Below are positions 1 to 5,781 of a stretch of DNA of 12,270 bases, piece after piece. The stretch is from JAYSFC01 sp041913505 (lineage in GTDB: Bacteria > Pseudomonadota > Gammaproteobacteria > Burkholderiales > Burkholderiaceae_C), in NCBI GenBank assembly GCA_041913505.1, contig JAYSFC010000115.1, positions 1 through 12,270 on the forward strand, written 5' to 3'. The notes beneath the pieces are model-generated. The model had not been told where the DNA came from and did no database searches. It was given only the letters and a program-made list of their open reading frames with translations. The number at the start of each line of letters is the position of its first letter. Position 1 is the first letter of the stretch. The position numbers and the translations under genes are program-made.

Positions 1-208
1 TGACGATGCCGCCCTTGACGTAGATCTTCCACGAGCAAGAGCCCGTGCAGTTCACGCCGTGCGTGGAGCGCACGATCTTGTCGTGCGCCCAGCGGTCGCG
101 GTAGGCATCTTCCCAGGTGCGGTCTTCGCCGTTGGTCTGGCCGTGGCCCTGCGAGAAGGTTTCGCGCGGCTGCGCGAAGTACGAGAGTCGGTCGAGAAAA
201 TGGCTCAT
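1..208 (-). CDS. narG: Respiratory nitrate reductase alpha subunit NarG, N-terminal fragment
   Basis: Only the first 69 codons are present; the gene continues past the left edge. NarG is the catalytic molybdopterin (bis-MGD) subunit of the membrane-bound NarGHI complex and reduces nitrate to nitrite on the cytoplasmic side, with electrons from quinol through NarI and NarH. The fragment begins MSHFLDRLSYF and contains His50, Cys54 and Cys58 in an HGVNCTGSCSWKIYVK context. This matches the His/Cys ligand set of the FS0 [4Fe-4S] cluster in the NarG family; the fourth ligand lies outside the window. The start at 208 has an AGGAG Shine-Dalgarno sequence six bases upstream. It lies 34 bases after narK2 with no visible promoter between, so co-transcription with narK1K2 is likely. 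narHJI presumably follow but cannot be seen. Confidence 0.95.
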   Translation of the reverse strand, partial: MSHFLDRLSYFAQPRETFSQGHGQTNGEDRTWEDAYRDRWAHDKIVRSTHGVNCTGSCSWKIYVKGGIV

Positions 209-214
209 CGGAGG

Positions 215-219
215 CTCCT
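215..219 (-). promoter_or_regulatory. narG ribosome binding site
   Basis: Reading the minus strand, AGGAG lies six bases before the narG ATG at 208. It fixes the start at MSHFLDR. Confidence 0.8.
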
Positions 220-242
220 GAATCTGTTTATGTGAGAAGGGC

Positions 243-1661
243 TCAGCACGGCATCTCGGCGTGCTGGCGCGCGTAGTACCACCAAGTGATTGCAATGCAG
301 ATCGCGTAGAACGCCACGAAGACCCACAACGCCGCCTGAGGGCCACCCGTCAGCGCAATGGAGCTACCGTAGCTCTTGGGAATGAAGAAACCGCCGTAGG
401 CTGCCATGGCGGCGGTGAAGCCCAGCGTGGCGGCGCCCAGCGTATTGCCCTCTTTCTGGGCCTGGGCCACGGCGGTGGTGTCGTTGCGGTCCACACCGCG
501 CAGTGCCTCCGTGAGGAAGATCACGGGGATCATGCGGAACGTGGAACCATTGCCAATGCCCGTGGTGAGGAACAGCACGAGGAAGCACACGAAAAATCCT
601 GCGAACTGCCCGCCTGCGCCGTTGGTGGGCAGGAACTGAACCACGCCCACCACGGCCAGCGCCATCACGATGAAGTTCCACAGAGTGACGCGCGCGCCAC
701 CGAGCTTGTCGGCCAGCCAGCCGCCGAAGGGCCGCACCGTGGCACCCACCAGGGGGCCCAGCCATGCATAGGCCAGCGGGTTGACGCCCGGGAACTGGCT
801 CTTGATGAGCAGCGGGAAGCCCGCGGCGTAACCAATGAACGAGCCGAAGGTGCCCAGGTAGAGCACGCACATCAGCCAGTTGTGCTTGCGGCGGAAAATC
901 GCGGCCTGCGCGGCGAACGAGGCCTTGGCGTCCGAAATGTCGTTCATGCCGAACCACGCGGCCACCGAGGCCAGCGCGATCCAGGGCACCCAGATGAAGG
1001 CTGCGTTCTGCGTCCACACCTGCAGGGTCTGCGTGCCCTTGGCCACGGTCTGCGGATCGCCACCGAACACGCCGAAGATGCCAGCGGTGACCACCAGCGG
1101 GCTCATGAACTGCACCACCGACACCCCGAGGTTGCCCAGGCCAGCGTTCACCCCCAGGGCCGATCCCTTGCGTTCCTTGGGGAAGAAGAAGCTGATGTTG
1201 GCCATGCTGGAGCTGAAATTACCACCGCCCAAACCACACAGCAGCGCCAGCACCAGCATGGTGGGGTAGCTGGTCGTGTTGTCTTGCACGGCAAGGCCGA
1301 TGCCGATGGCAGGAATCAGCAGCGAAGCCGTGGAGATGGCCGTCCAGCGGCGCCCGCCGAAAATGGGCACCATGAACGAGTAGAAGATGCGCAGCGTGGC
1401 GCCCGAGAGCGCAGGCGCGGCAGCGAGCCAGAATAGCTGGTTGGTCGAGTACTTGAAGCCCAGCGATGGCAGGTTCACGGCGACCACGCTCCAGACCTGC
1501 CAGATCGCGAAAGCCAGGAACAGGGCCGGCACCGAGATCCAGAGGTTGAGCTTGGCAATGGCCTCACCCTCCTGCTCCCAGAAGGTTTTGTCCTCGGGAG
1601 TCCAGAGCGTGAGCAGACGCCCGGGACGGCTGAGAGGCCGTGTTGAGGAATTGGCGGACAT
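243..1661 (-). CDS. narK2: Nitrate/nitrite transporter, NarK2 type (MFS)
   Basis: A 472-residue major facilitator superfamily permease of the NarK branch, close in length to E. coli NarK (about 460). It probably exchanges cytoplasmic nitrite for external nitrate. Two nitrate-signature stretches are visible: GLGGGNFSSSMANISFFFP at about 143-161 and GIGNGSTFRMIP at about 368-379. Arg91 (ATLRIFYSF) and Arg310 (GATVRPFGGW) occupy the places of the two nitrate-binding arginines known from NarK. The hydrophobic pattern fits 12 membrane segments, with a hydrophilic N-terminus of about 40 residues. An upstream in-frame ATG at 1739 would overlap narK1, so I chose 1661, which begins MSANSSTRPLS and has GGAG seven bases before it. 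It sits 25 bases after narK1 and 34 before narG. The antiport role is inferred from the NarK2 subtype of Pseudomonas and Paracoccus. Confidence 0.93.
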   Translation of the reverse strand: MSANSSTRPLSRPGRLLTLWTPEDKTFWEQEGEAIAKLNLWISVPALFLAFAIWQVWSVVAVNLPSLGFKYSTNQLFWLAAAPALSGATLRIFYSFMVPIFGGRRWTAISTASLLIPAIGIGLAVQDNTTSYPTMLVLALLCGLGGGNFSSSMANISFFFPKERKGSALGVNAGLGNLGVSVVQFMSPLVVTAGIFGVFGGDPQTVAKGTQTLQVWTQNAAFIWVPWIALASVAAWFGMNDISDAKASFAAQAAIFRRKHNWLMCVLYLGTFGSFIGYAAGFPLLIKSQFPGVNPLAYAWLGPLVGATVRPFGGWLADKLGGARVTLWNFIVMALAVVGVVQFLPTNGAGGQFAGFFVCFLVLFLTTGIGNGSTFRMIPVIFLTEALRGVDRNDTTAVAQAQKEGNTLGAATLGFTAAMAAYGGFFIPKSYGSSIALTGGPQAALWVFVAFYAICIAITWWYYARQHAEMPC

Positions 1662-1668
1662 GAAAGTT

Positions 1669-1672
1669 CTCC
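1669..1672 (-). promoter_or_regulatory. narK2 ribosome binding site
   Basis: GGAG on the minus strand, seven bases before the ATG at 1661. It supports the shorter start over the upstream in-frame ATG at 1739, which would lie inside narK1. Confidence 0.75.
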
Positions 1673-1686
1673 GGTGAAAACGGGGA

Positions 1687-2985
1687 TCAGCGGGCGGCCT
1701 GCGCCAGCGTGGAGGCGGATTGCGTGCCACCGACCACATCGGCGCGGCGCACCTCGGTGAAATACATCCAGATCAGCGAGACCCAGACCACGCCATACAT
1801 GAGCATGAAAGCGCTGGAGCGCACGCCGGTCCAGTCCATGAGCAGGCCGAACAGGATGGGCAGAATGAAACCGCCCATGCCGCCCGCCAGGCCCACGATG
1901 CCGCTGATGGCGCCAATGTTGTGCGGATAGTCGTCGCTGATGTACTTGAACACGCTGGCCTTGCCGAAGGCCCAGGCGATGCCCAGCACGAACATCAGCG
2001 CGGTGAACAGGTACACGTTCAGGCCGATGTGCAGCGTCAGGGGGCCGTTCACGGTCTGGATGGTGAAATCGGTCTGCGGGTAGGACAGCAGGAACAGGCA
2101 GATCCAGCTCACCCACATCACCCACCAGGTGACGCCGTGCGCGCCGTACTTGTCGGACAGCCAGCCGCCGATCGCGCGCAGCACGCCGCCGGGCAGCGAG
2201 AAGCAGGCCGCCAGCAGCGCGGCGGCGCGGATGTCCAGGCCGTACTCGCCGACGTAGTACTGCACCATCCACAGCGACAGCGCGACGTAGCCGCCGAACA
2301 CGATCGAGTAGTACTGGCAGTACTTGAGCACGCGCGGATCCTTCAGCGCCTTGAGCTGGTCGCTGAACTTGGTGTTGGAGGGCACCAGGTGCGCCGGATC
2401 GCTGTGGCTGAACATCCAGAACAGGATCACCGTGCCCAGCATCACGGCCGCGTAGACCTGCGGCACCATGGTCCAGCCGAAGGCCACGACCAGCGCCGGC
2501 GCGATGAACTTGTTGACCGCGGCGCCCGAGTTGCCCGCGCCGTAGACGCCCATCGCGAAGCCCTGGCGGTTCTTCGGGAACCAGCGCGCCACGTAGGGCG
2601 TGCCGACCGAGAACGAGCCGCCGGCCAGGCCGACGAACAGGCCGATGGTGAGGAAGTGCCAGTACTGCGTGGCGTAGGCCATCAGCCAGATGGCGGGCAC
2701 CGTGAGGGCCATCAGCACGGCCATGACGATGCGGCCGCCGTACTTGTCGGTCCAGATGCCCAGCGGCACGCGCACGAGCGAGCCGGTAAGCACGGGCATG
2801 GCCGTGAGCAGGCCGAACTGCGTGGCGTTAAGGTTCAGCATCTTCTTGATCGGGATGCCGATGACGCCGAACATCATCCAGACCATGAAGCAGACGGTAA
2901 AAGCCAGCGTGCTCACGATGAGCACAGACCAAGCCTGGCGGGTGCGGCGCGGATCGTCGGCCGCGGCTTGCGACGGGGTAGCCAT
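1687..2985 (-). CDS. narK1: Nitrate transporter, NarK1 type (MFS)
   Basis: A 432-residue MFS permease of the NarK/NasA family, of the subtype that in Paracoccus and Pseudomonas is assigned to proton-coupled nitrate uptake, which starts nitrate respiration before nitrite exchange is possible. Visible signatures are GLAGGSFSVGTPYVARWFP at about 119-137, GIAWAFGKASVFKYISD at about 335-351, Arg72 (GSLVRVPLGIW) and Arg270 (GVLRAIGGWLSDKYG). The MFS-type DKYGGR loop is at 80-85. It is clearly different in sequence from the NarK2 behind it, so the pair is not a recent duplication. The start at 2985 (MATPSQAAAD) has an AGAGGA Shine-Dalgarno; an in-frame ATG at 3105 would only add a Pro/Trp/His-rich tail. 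The 148 bases upstream carry a hairpin but no good FNR box. Substrate coupling is inferred from the subtype. Confidence 0.93.
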   Translation of the reverse strand: MATPSQAAADDPRRTRQAWSVLIVSTLAFTVCFMVWMMFGVIGIPIKKMLNLNATQFGLLTAMPVLTGSLVRVPLGIWTDKYGGRIVMAVLMALTVPAIWLMAYATQYWHFLTIGLFVGLAGGSFSVGTPYVARWFPKNRQGFAMGVYGAGNSGAAVNKFIAPALVVAFGWTMVPQVYAAVMLGTVILFWMFSHSDPAHLVPSNTKFSDQLKALKDPRVLKYCQYYSIVFGGYVALSLWMVQYYVGEYGLDIRAAALLAACFSLPGGVLRAIGGWLSDKYGAHGVTWWVMWVSWICLFLLSYPQTDFTIQTVNGPLTLHIGLNVYLFTALMFVLGIAWAFGKASVFKYISDDYPHNIGAISGIVGLAGGMGGFILPILFGLLMDWTGVRSSAFMLMYGVVWVSLIWMYFTEVRRADVVGGTQSASTLAQAAR

Positions 2986-2993
2986 TGCACTTG

Positions 2994-2999
2994 TCCTCT
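2994..2999 (-). promoter_or_regulatory. narK1 ribosome binding site
   Basis: AGAGGA on the minus strand, eight bases before the ATG at 2985. It decides this start against the in-frame ATG at 3105. Confidence 0.75.
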
Positions 3000-3081
3000 C
3001 TTGATGTATGGCATGTATCCTCCCGCGAAACGCCGGCGCTGCCCATCCTTCGCACGGAGGCCCACTCCGATGCAGAAGAAC

Positions 3082-3103
3082 GAGGGCAGCCCAGGCCGCC
3101 CTC
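3082..3103 (-). terminator. Hairpin between narL and narK1, possible terminator or processing/attenuation element
   Basis: The inverted repeat gives a nine-pair stem: GAGGGC pairs with GCCCTC, then a U-G wobble on the minus-strand RNA, then two G-C pairs, closed by a four-base loop. It lies about 30 bases after the narL stop. In minus-strand RNA the stem is followed by a U/C stretch (GUUCUUCU) and not by a clean U tract, so termination would be partial at best. It may separate a regulatory narXL message from the narK1K2G message. Confidence 0.35.
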
Positions 3104-3133
3104 ATCCGAAAGAACTATGTACCGCTGCTAGGG

Positions 3134-3814
3134 TTATTCCGTAGGCCGCTGCCGGTCCGAGGCGTACACGGCTGCCTGCACGCGCGAGGACAGCCCGAGC
3201 TTGCGCAAGATGTGCTGCACGTGGATCTTCACGGTGGTCTCGGCGATGTCGAGAGCGCGCGCGATTTCCTTGTTGCTCGCGCCGCGTGCGATCTCGCGCA
3301 GTACGTCCTCCTCGCGCGGTGACAGCGGCGAGGCGGGCGCGGCATCGGGATCCTCCGCCAGCGGCGGCTCGGGCGCGCCCTGGGTCTGGAAGGCCGCCAC
3401 GAGCTTGCCCATCATCTCGGGGCTCACCACGGGCTCGCCACGCGCCGCGCGACGGATGGCCTCGGCGAGCAGATCGCCGTCGATGGTCTTGAGCAGGTAG
3501 CCCTGCGCGCCGTTGCGCAGTGCGGCGGCCAGGTCCTGGCCGTCCTCGCTCACCGTGAGCATGATCACGCGGCTGCCGGGCGAAGCCTCGCGCAGGCCCG
3601 CGATGGCATCCACGCCCAGCACCCCGGGCAGGTGGTTGTCGAGCAGGATCACCTCGGGCCGCAGATCCGGCACGAGGCGCAGGGCCTCGCCCGCGTCGGC
3701 GGCGCCGCCGACTACGCGCAGGCCGGAGTCCTGCGACAGCAGCGCGATGAGGCCTCGGCGCATCAATGCGTGGTCATCGACCACGAAAACCGTCACGGGA
3801 GAGACAGGGGACAT
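3134..3814 (-). CDS. narL: Nitrate/nitrite response regulator NarL (NarL/FixJ family)
   Basis: A 226-residue response regulator (E. coli NarL has 216). The N-terminal receiver domain (about 6-125) has the acidic pair Asp13-Asp14, phospho-acceptor Asp59 in LLDNHLPG, Thr87 and Lys109. A Pro/Ala-rich linker (about 143-163) leads to a LuxR-type helix-turn-helix (about 164-220, LSPREEDVLREIARGASNKEIA). Phosphorylated by NarX, it should bind nar promoters and activate nitrate respiration genes. Its ATG follows the narX stop by three bases and has no Shine-Dalgarno, so translation is probably coupled to narX. It could be called NarP by similarity alone, but pairing with an adjacent NarX and nar operon favours NarL. 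Confidence 0.93.
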   Translation of the reverse strand: MSPVSPVTVFVVDDHALMRRGLIALLSQDSGLRVVGGAADAGEALRLVPDLRPEVILLDNHLPGVLGVDAIAGLREASPGSRVIMLTVSEDGQDLAAALRNGAQGYLLKTIDGDLLAEAIRRAARGEPVVSPEMMGKLVAAFQTQGAPEPPLAEDPDAAPASPLSPREEDVLREIARGASNKEIARALDIAETTVKIHVQHILRKLGLSSRVQAAVYASDRQRPTE

Positions 3815-3817
3815 GGG

Positions 3818-5725
3818 TCAGGCGGCCAGCGCAGAGGCCGGCAGAACGGAAGAAGCAGGGGGCAGCTCGATGCATACGCGGGTGCCCCCCTGGGGCTCGG
3901 AGTCCACACGCACCGTGGCGTCCACGCGCAGCGCGCGCTCGCGCATGATGCCCAGGCCCACATGCATCGAATCGGGCGCCACGTGCGCGGGGTCGAACCC
4001 GCAGCCGTCGTCGCGCACCTCGAAGCGCCACGGATGGCGCTGCACGAGCAGCTCGACACGGCTGGCACCCGCGTGCTTGCGCACGTTGGACAGCGCCTCC
4101 TGCACCATGTGCAGCACCTGGATCTGTACGTCCGGCGCGAGGGGCAGGCCCTGCCCCGTCATCGTGAGCGCCGTGGCGATGCCCGTCTGGTGCTCAAACT
4201 TCGAGAGCGTGGCGCGCAGCGCGGCCTCGATGTCCTCGTCGCTCGTGCGCGTGCGGAAATGCACCAGCAGTTCGCGCACGTCGGCATAACATTCGCGCAC
4301 GCCCACGTCGAGCTCCGCCATGCTGCGGTCGCGCGCCTCGGTGTTGTCCTTGGCAATGGCGTCACGCAGCAACTGCGTCTGGATCTTGAGGAAAGCCAGC
4401 GACTGCGCGATCGAGTCGTGCAGCTCGCGCGCGATCAGGCTGCGCTCCTCGGCCACTGCGGCCTCGCGCTCGAGCGCCGTGGCGCGCAGGCTCTCCATCG
4501 AGCTGGCCAGGTGCCGCGCCATGGTGGACAGCAGGTCGCGCACACCGTCCGCGAGCACCACGGGCGAGCGGAAGAACAGGTTGACCTCGCCGAGCAGGCG
4601 ATGCTGCAACTGCACGGGAATGCTCACCACGGCCTCGAAGCCCGCCTCGCGGCAATGGGGTAGCCGCACATCGGTCACGGGAGTGATTGGGATCACGCGC
4701 ATCTGCGCCTGCTCACGCGCCTGGCCGCACAGGCAGGCGCCCGTGTGCAGGCAATGCTCGCGCTCGGCCATGGACTGCGGGACGCCGTCGCCCGCGAGCA
4801 GCACATAGCGCTCGTTGGCCTCGTCGGACCAGCGCACGACGGCCGCATCGCAGCCCGCGACGCGGCGGATCTGCTGTGCGAACCCCTGGGCCAGCGCCTC
4901 AAGGCTGCCGGCCTCGGCCGCGAGCGCGCTCACCGAGTACAGCGCGGCCAGGCGCTGGTTGCGCACTTCGATGCTCGCGGTCTTCTCGAGGACCTTGCGC
5001 TCCAGATCCTCGTGCGAGGATTGCAGCGCATGGGCCATGAGGTTGAAGCCCGCGGAGAGCTGCCCGAACTCGTCATTGGTATCCACTTCGAGGCGCGTGC
5101 CCAAGTCCCCCTGGCGCATGCGCGCGAGCGCCTGCTGCAGCCGCGCCACGGGATTGAGCACGAACAGGTAGCTCACGGCCATGAACGTCACGGCCGCCGC
5201 GATGGCCAGCGCCATCATGAGCAGCTGGAACAGGTGCAGCGCGGCCGTCCAGCGCGCAATCTGGGTTTCGATGGCGTCGACGAAGCTGTCCACATGGCGC
5301 ACGAAGACGTCCGCACGCGCCACCGCCTGGGCGTTGCTCACGAACTCGCCCCGCGCCCACGCGCTGCGCAGCGCACTCCACTCGCTGCGCACGCGCTCGT
5401 AGCGCATGCGGGTATCGGGGCTCCACGGCACGAACAGCGGGCGCGCGGGATCGCCCGTGCGCAGCAGTTCCAGGCTCGCGTCGAACTGGTCCTCGAGCAC
5501 CGCCTGCTCCTGCGCAGACTCGTTCTGGCGCGCCACCACCACGCGCAGCATGTTCATGCGCAACCGGCCGGCCTCGTTCACGGCGGCCGCACCGCCTTCG
5601 AGCTTCCAGGTCACCCACAGCGTGAGGCCAATGGACGCGATGGCCACCAGAAGGAAGCCCGCGCCCATGGCGAGCAGCTTGGCGGATAGCGAAGGCTTCT
5701 TGCGCATGCTCCGCAGTGTAGGCAT
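3818..5725 (-). CDS. narX: Nitrate/nitrite sensor histidine kinase NarX
   Basis: A 635-residue membrane sensor kinase (E. coli NarX has 598). In order: TM1 (about 17-39); periplasmic sensor whose start AAAVNEAGRLRMNMLR (46-61) matches the nitrate-binding P-box; TM2 (about 163-190); HAMP (about 190-240); coiled linker; a GAF-like central module with Cys325, Cys331, Cys333 and Cys358; HisKA_3 helix with His436 in ARELHDSIAQSL; and a HATPase_c domain with N-box Asn547, DDGCGFD (572-578) and GLGIMRERA (591-599). It autophosphorylates and passes the phosphate to NarL, encoded three bases downstream. Two starts are possible, 5725 and 5707 (MRKKPSLSAK); neither has a Shine-Dalgarno. The upstream FNR box spacing would place transcription at 5707, so the true protein may be 629 residues. 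I kept the longer form as the conservative call. Confidence 0.93.
   Translation of the reverse strand: MPTLRSMRKKPSLSAKLLAMGAGFLLVAIASIGLTLWVTWKLEGGAAAVNEAGRLRMNMLRVVVARQNESAQEQAVLEDQFDASLELLRTGDPARPLFVPWSPDTRMRYERVRSEWSALRSAWARGEFVSNAQAVARADVFVRHVDSFVDAIETQIARWTAALHLFQLLMMALAIAAAVTFMAVSYLFVLNPVARLQQALARMRQGDLGTRLEVDTNDEFGQLSAGFNLMAHALQSSHEDLERKVLEKTASIEVRNQRLAALYSVSALAAEAGSLEALAQGFAQQIRRVAGCDAAVVRWSDEANERYVLLAGDGVPQSMAEREHCLHTGACLCGQAREQAQMRVIPITPVTDVRLPHCREAGFEAVVSIPVQLQHRLLGEVNLFFRSPVVLADGVRDLLSTMARHLASSMESLRATALEREAAVAEERSLIARELHDSIAQSLAFLKIQTQLLRDAIAKDNTEARDRSMAELDVGVRECYADVRELLVHFRTRTSDEDIEAALRATLSKFEHQTGIATALTMTGQGLPLAPDVQIQVLHMVQEALSNVRKHAGASRVELLVQRHPWRFEVRDDGCGFDPAHVAPDSMHVGLGIMRERALRVDATVRVDSEPQGGTRVCIELPPASSVLPASALAA
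5715..5720 (-). promoter_or_regulatory. Putative narX -10 hexamer
   Basis: TACACT on the minus strand agrees with TATAAT at four of six positions. It lies 21 bases downstream of the FNR-type box and would start RNA at about 5707-5708, exactly at the second in-frame ATG of narX. If correct, the narX transcript is leaderless and the ATG at 5725 lies within the promoter. This is inferred from spacing only. Confidence 0.45.
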
Positions 5726-5741
5726 TTACCGCGCCGATTCC

Positions 5742-5755
5742 TTGACTCGGATCAA
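5742..5755. promoter_or_regulatory. FNR/Anr/Dnr-type binding site between narX and the ChaN-like gene
   Basis: The sequence TTGACTCGGATCAA matches TTGAT-N4-ATCAA at nine of ten defined positions, and the minus-strand reading TTGATCCGAGTCAA equally so. Its centre is 41.5 bases upstream of 5707, the class II activator spacing for a narX transcript starting there. It is about 34 bases from the ATG of the divergent gene at 5782, where it would cover the -35 region. It is the only good FNR box I found around the nar locus and makes anaerobic activation of narXL likely. Confidence 0.7.
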
Positions 5756-5769
5756 TTTCCCGGGCCGCG

Positions 5770-5775
5770 TAGCAT
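5770..5775 (+). promoter_or_regulatory. Putative -10 hexamer of the ChaN-like gene
   Basis: TAGCAT (four of six to TATAAT) ends exactly six bases before the ATG at 5782, which has no Shine-Dalgarno. This fits a leaderless or near-leaderless start. No good -35 is at normal spacing; the region at that distance is occupied by the FNR-type box. Confidence 0.3.
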
Positions 5776-5781
5776 CGCGCC

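Noticed and set aside
261..1436. Long open frame on the plus strand opposite narK2 (391 codons)
   Set aside because: It is antisense to a protein with clear NarK signatures, its translation is His/Arg/Glu/Ala-rich low-complexity typical of high-GC shadow frames, and it has no ribosome binding site.
1662..1686. Fused NarK1-NarK2 protein as in Paracoccus
   Set aside because: narK1 has its own TGA at 1687-1689 and narK2 its own start with a Shine-Dalgarno 25 bases on. They are two genes.
2992..3014. Possible FNR box upstream of narK1
   Set aside because: Only one half-site (TTGAT at 3001-3005, ATCAA on the minus strand) is good; the partner half matches at two of five positions. It also lies too close to the narK1 start.
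3118..3137. NarL 7-2-7 heptamer pair near the narL stop (TACCGCT then TAGGGTT)
   Set aside because: The first heptamer is plausible but the second does not match the inverted consensus. Heptamers this loose occur by chance.
1720..3144. Open frame of 474 codons on the plus strand opposite narK1
   Set aside because: Composition (runs of Arg, His, Ala, Gln, Glu) and full overlap with narK1 mark it as a codon-bias shadow.
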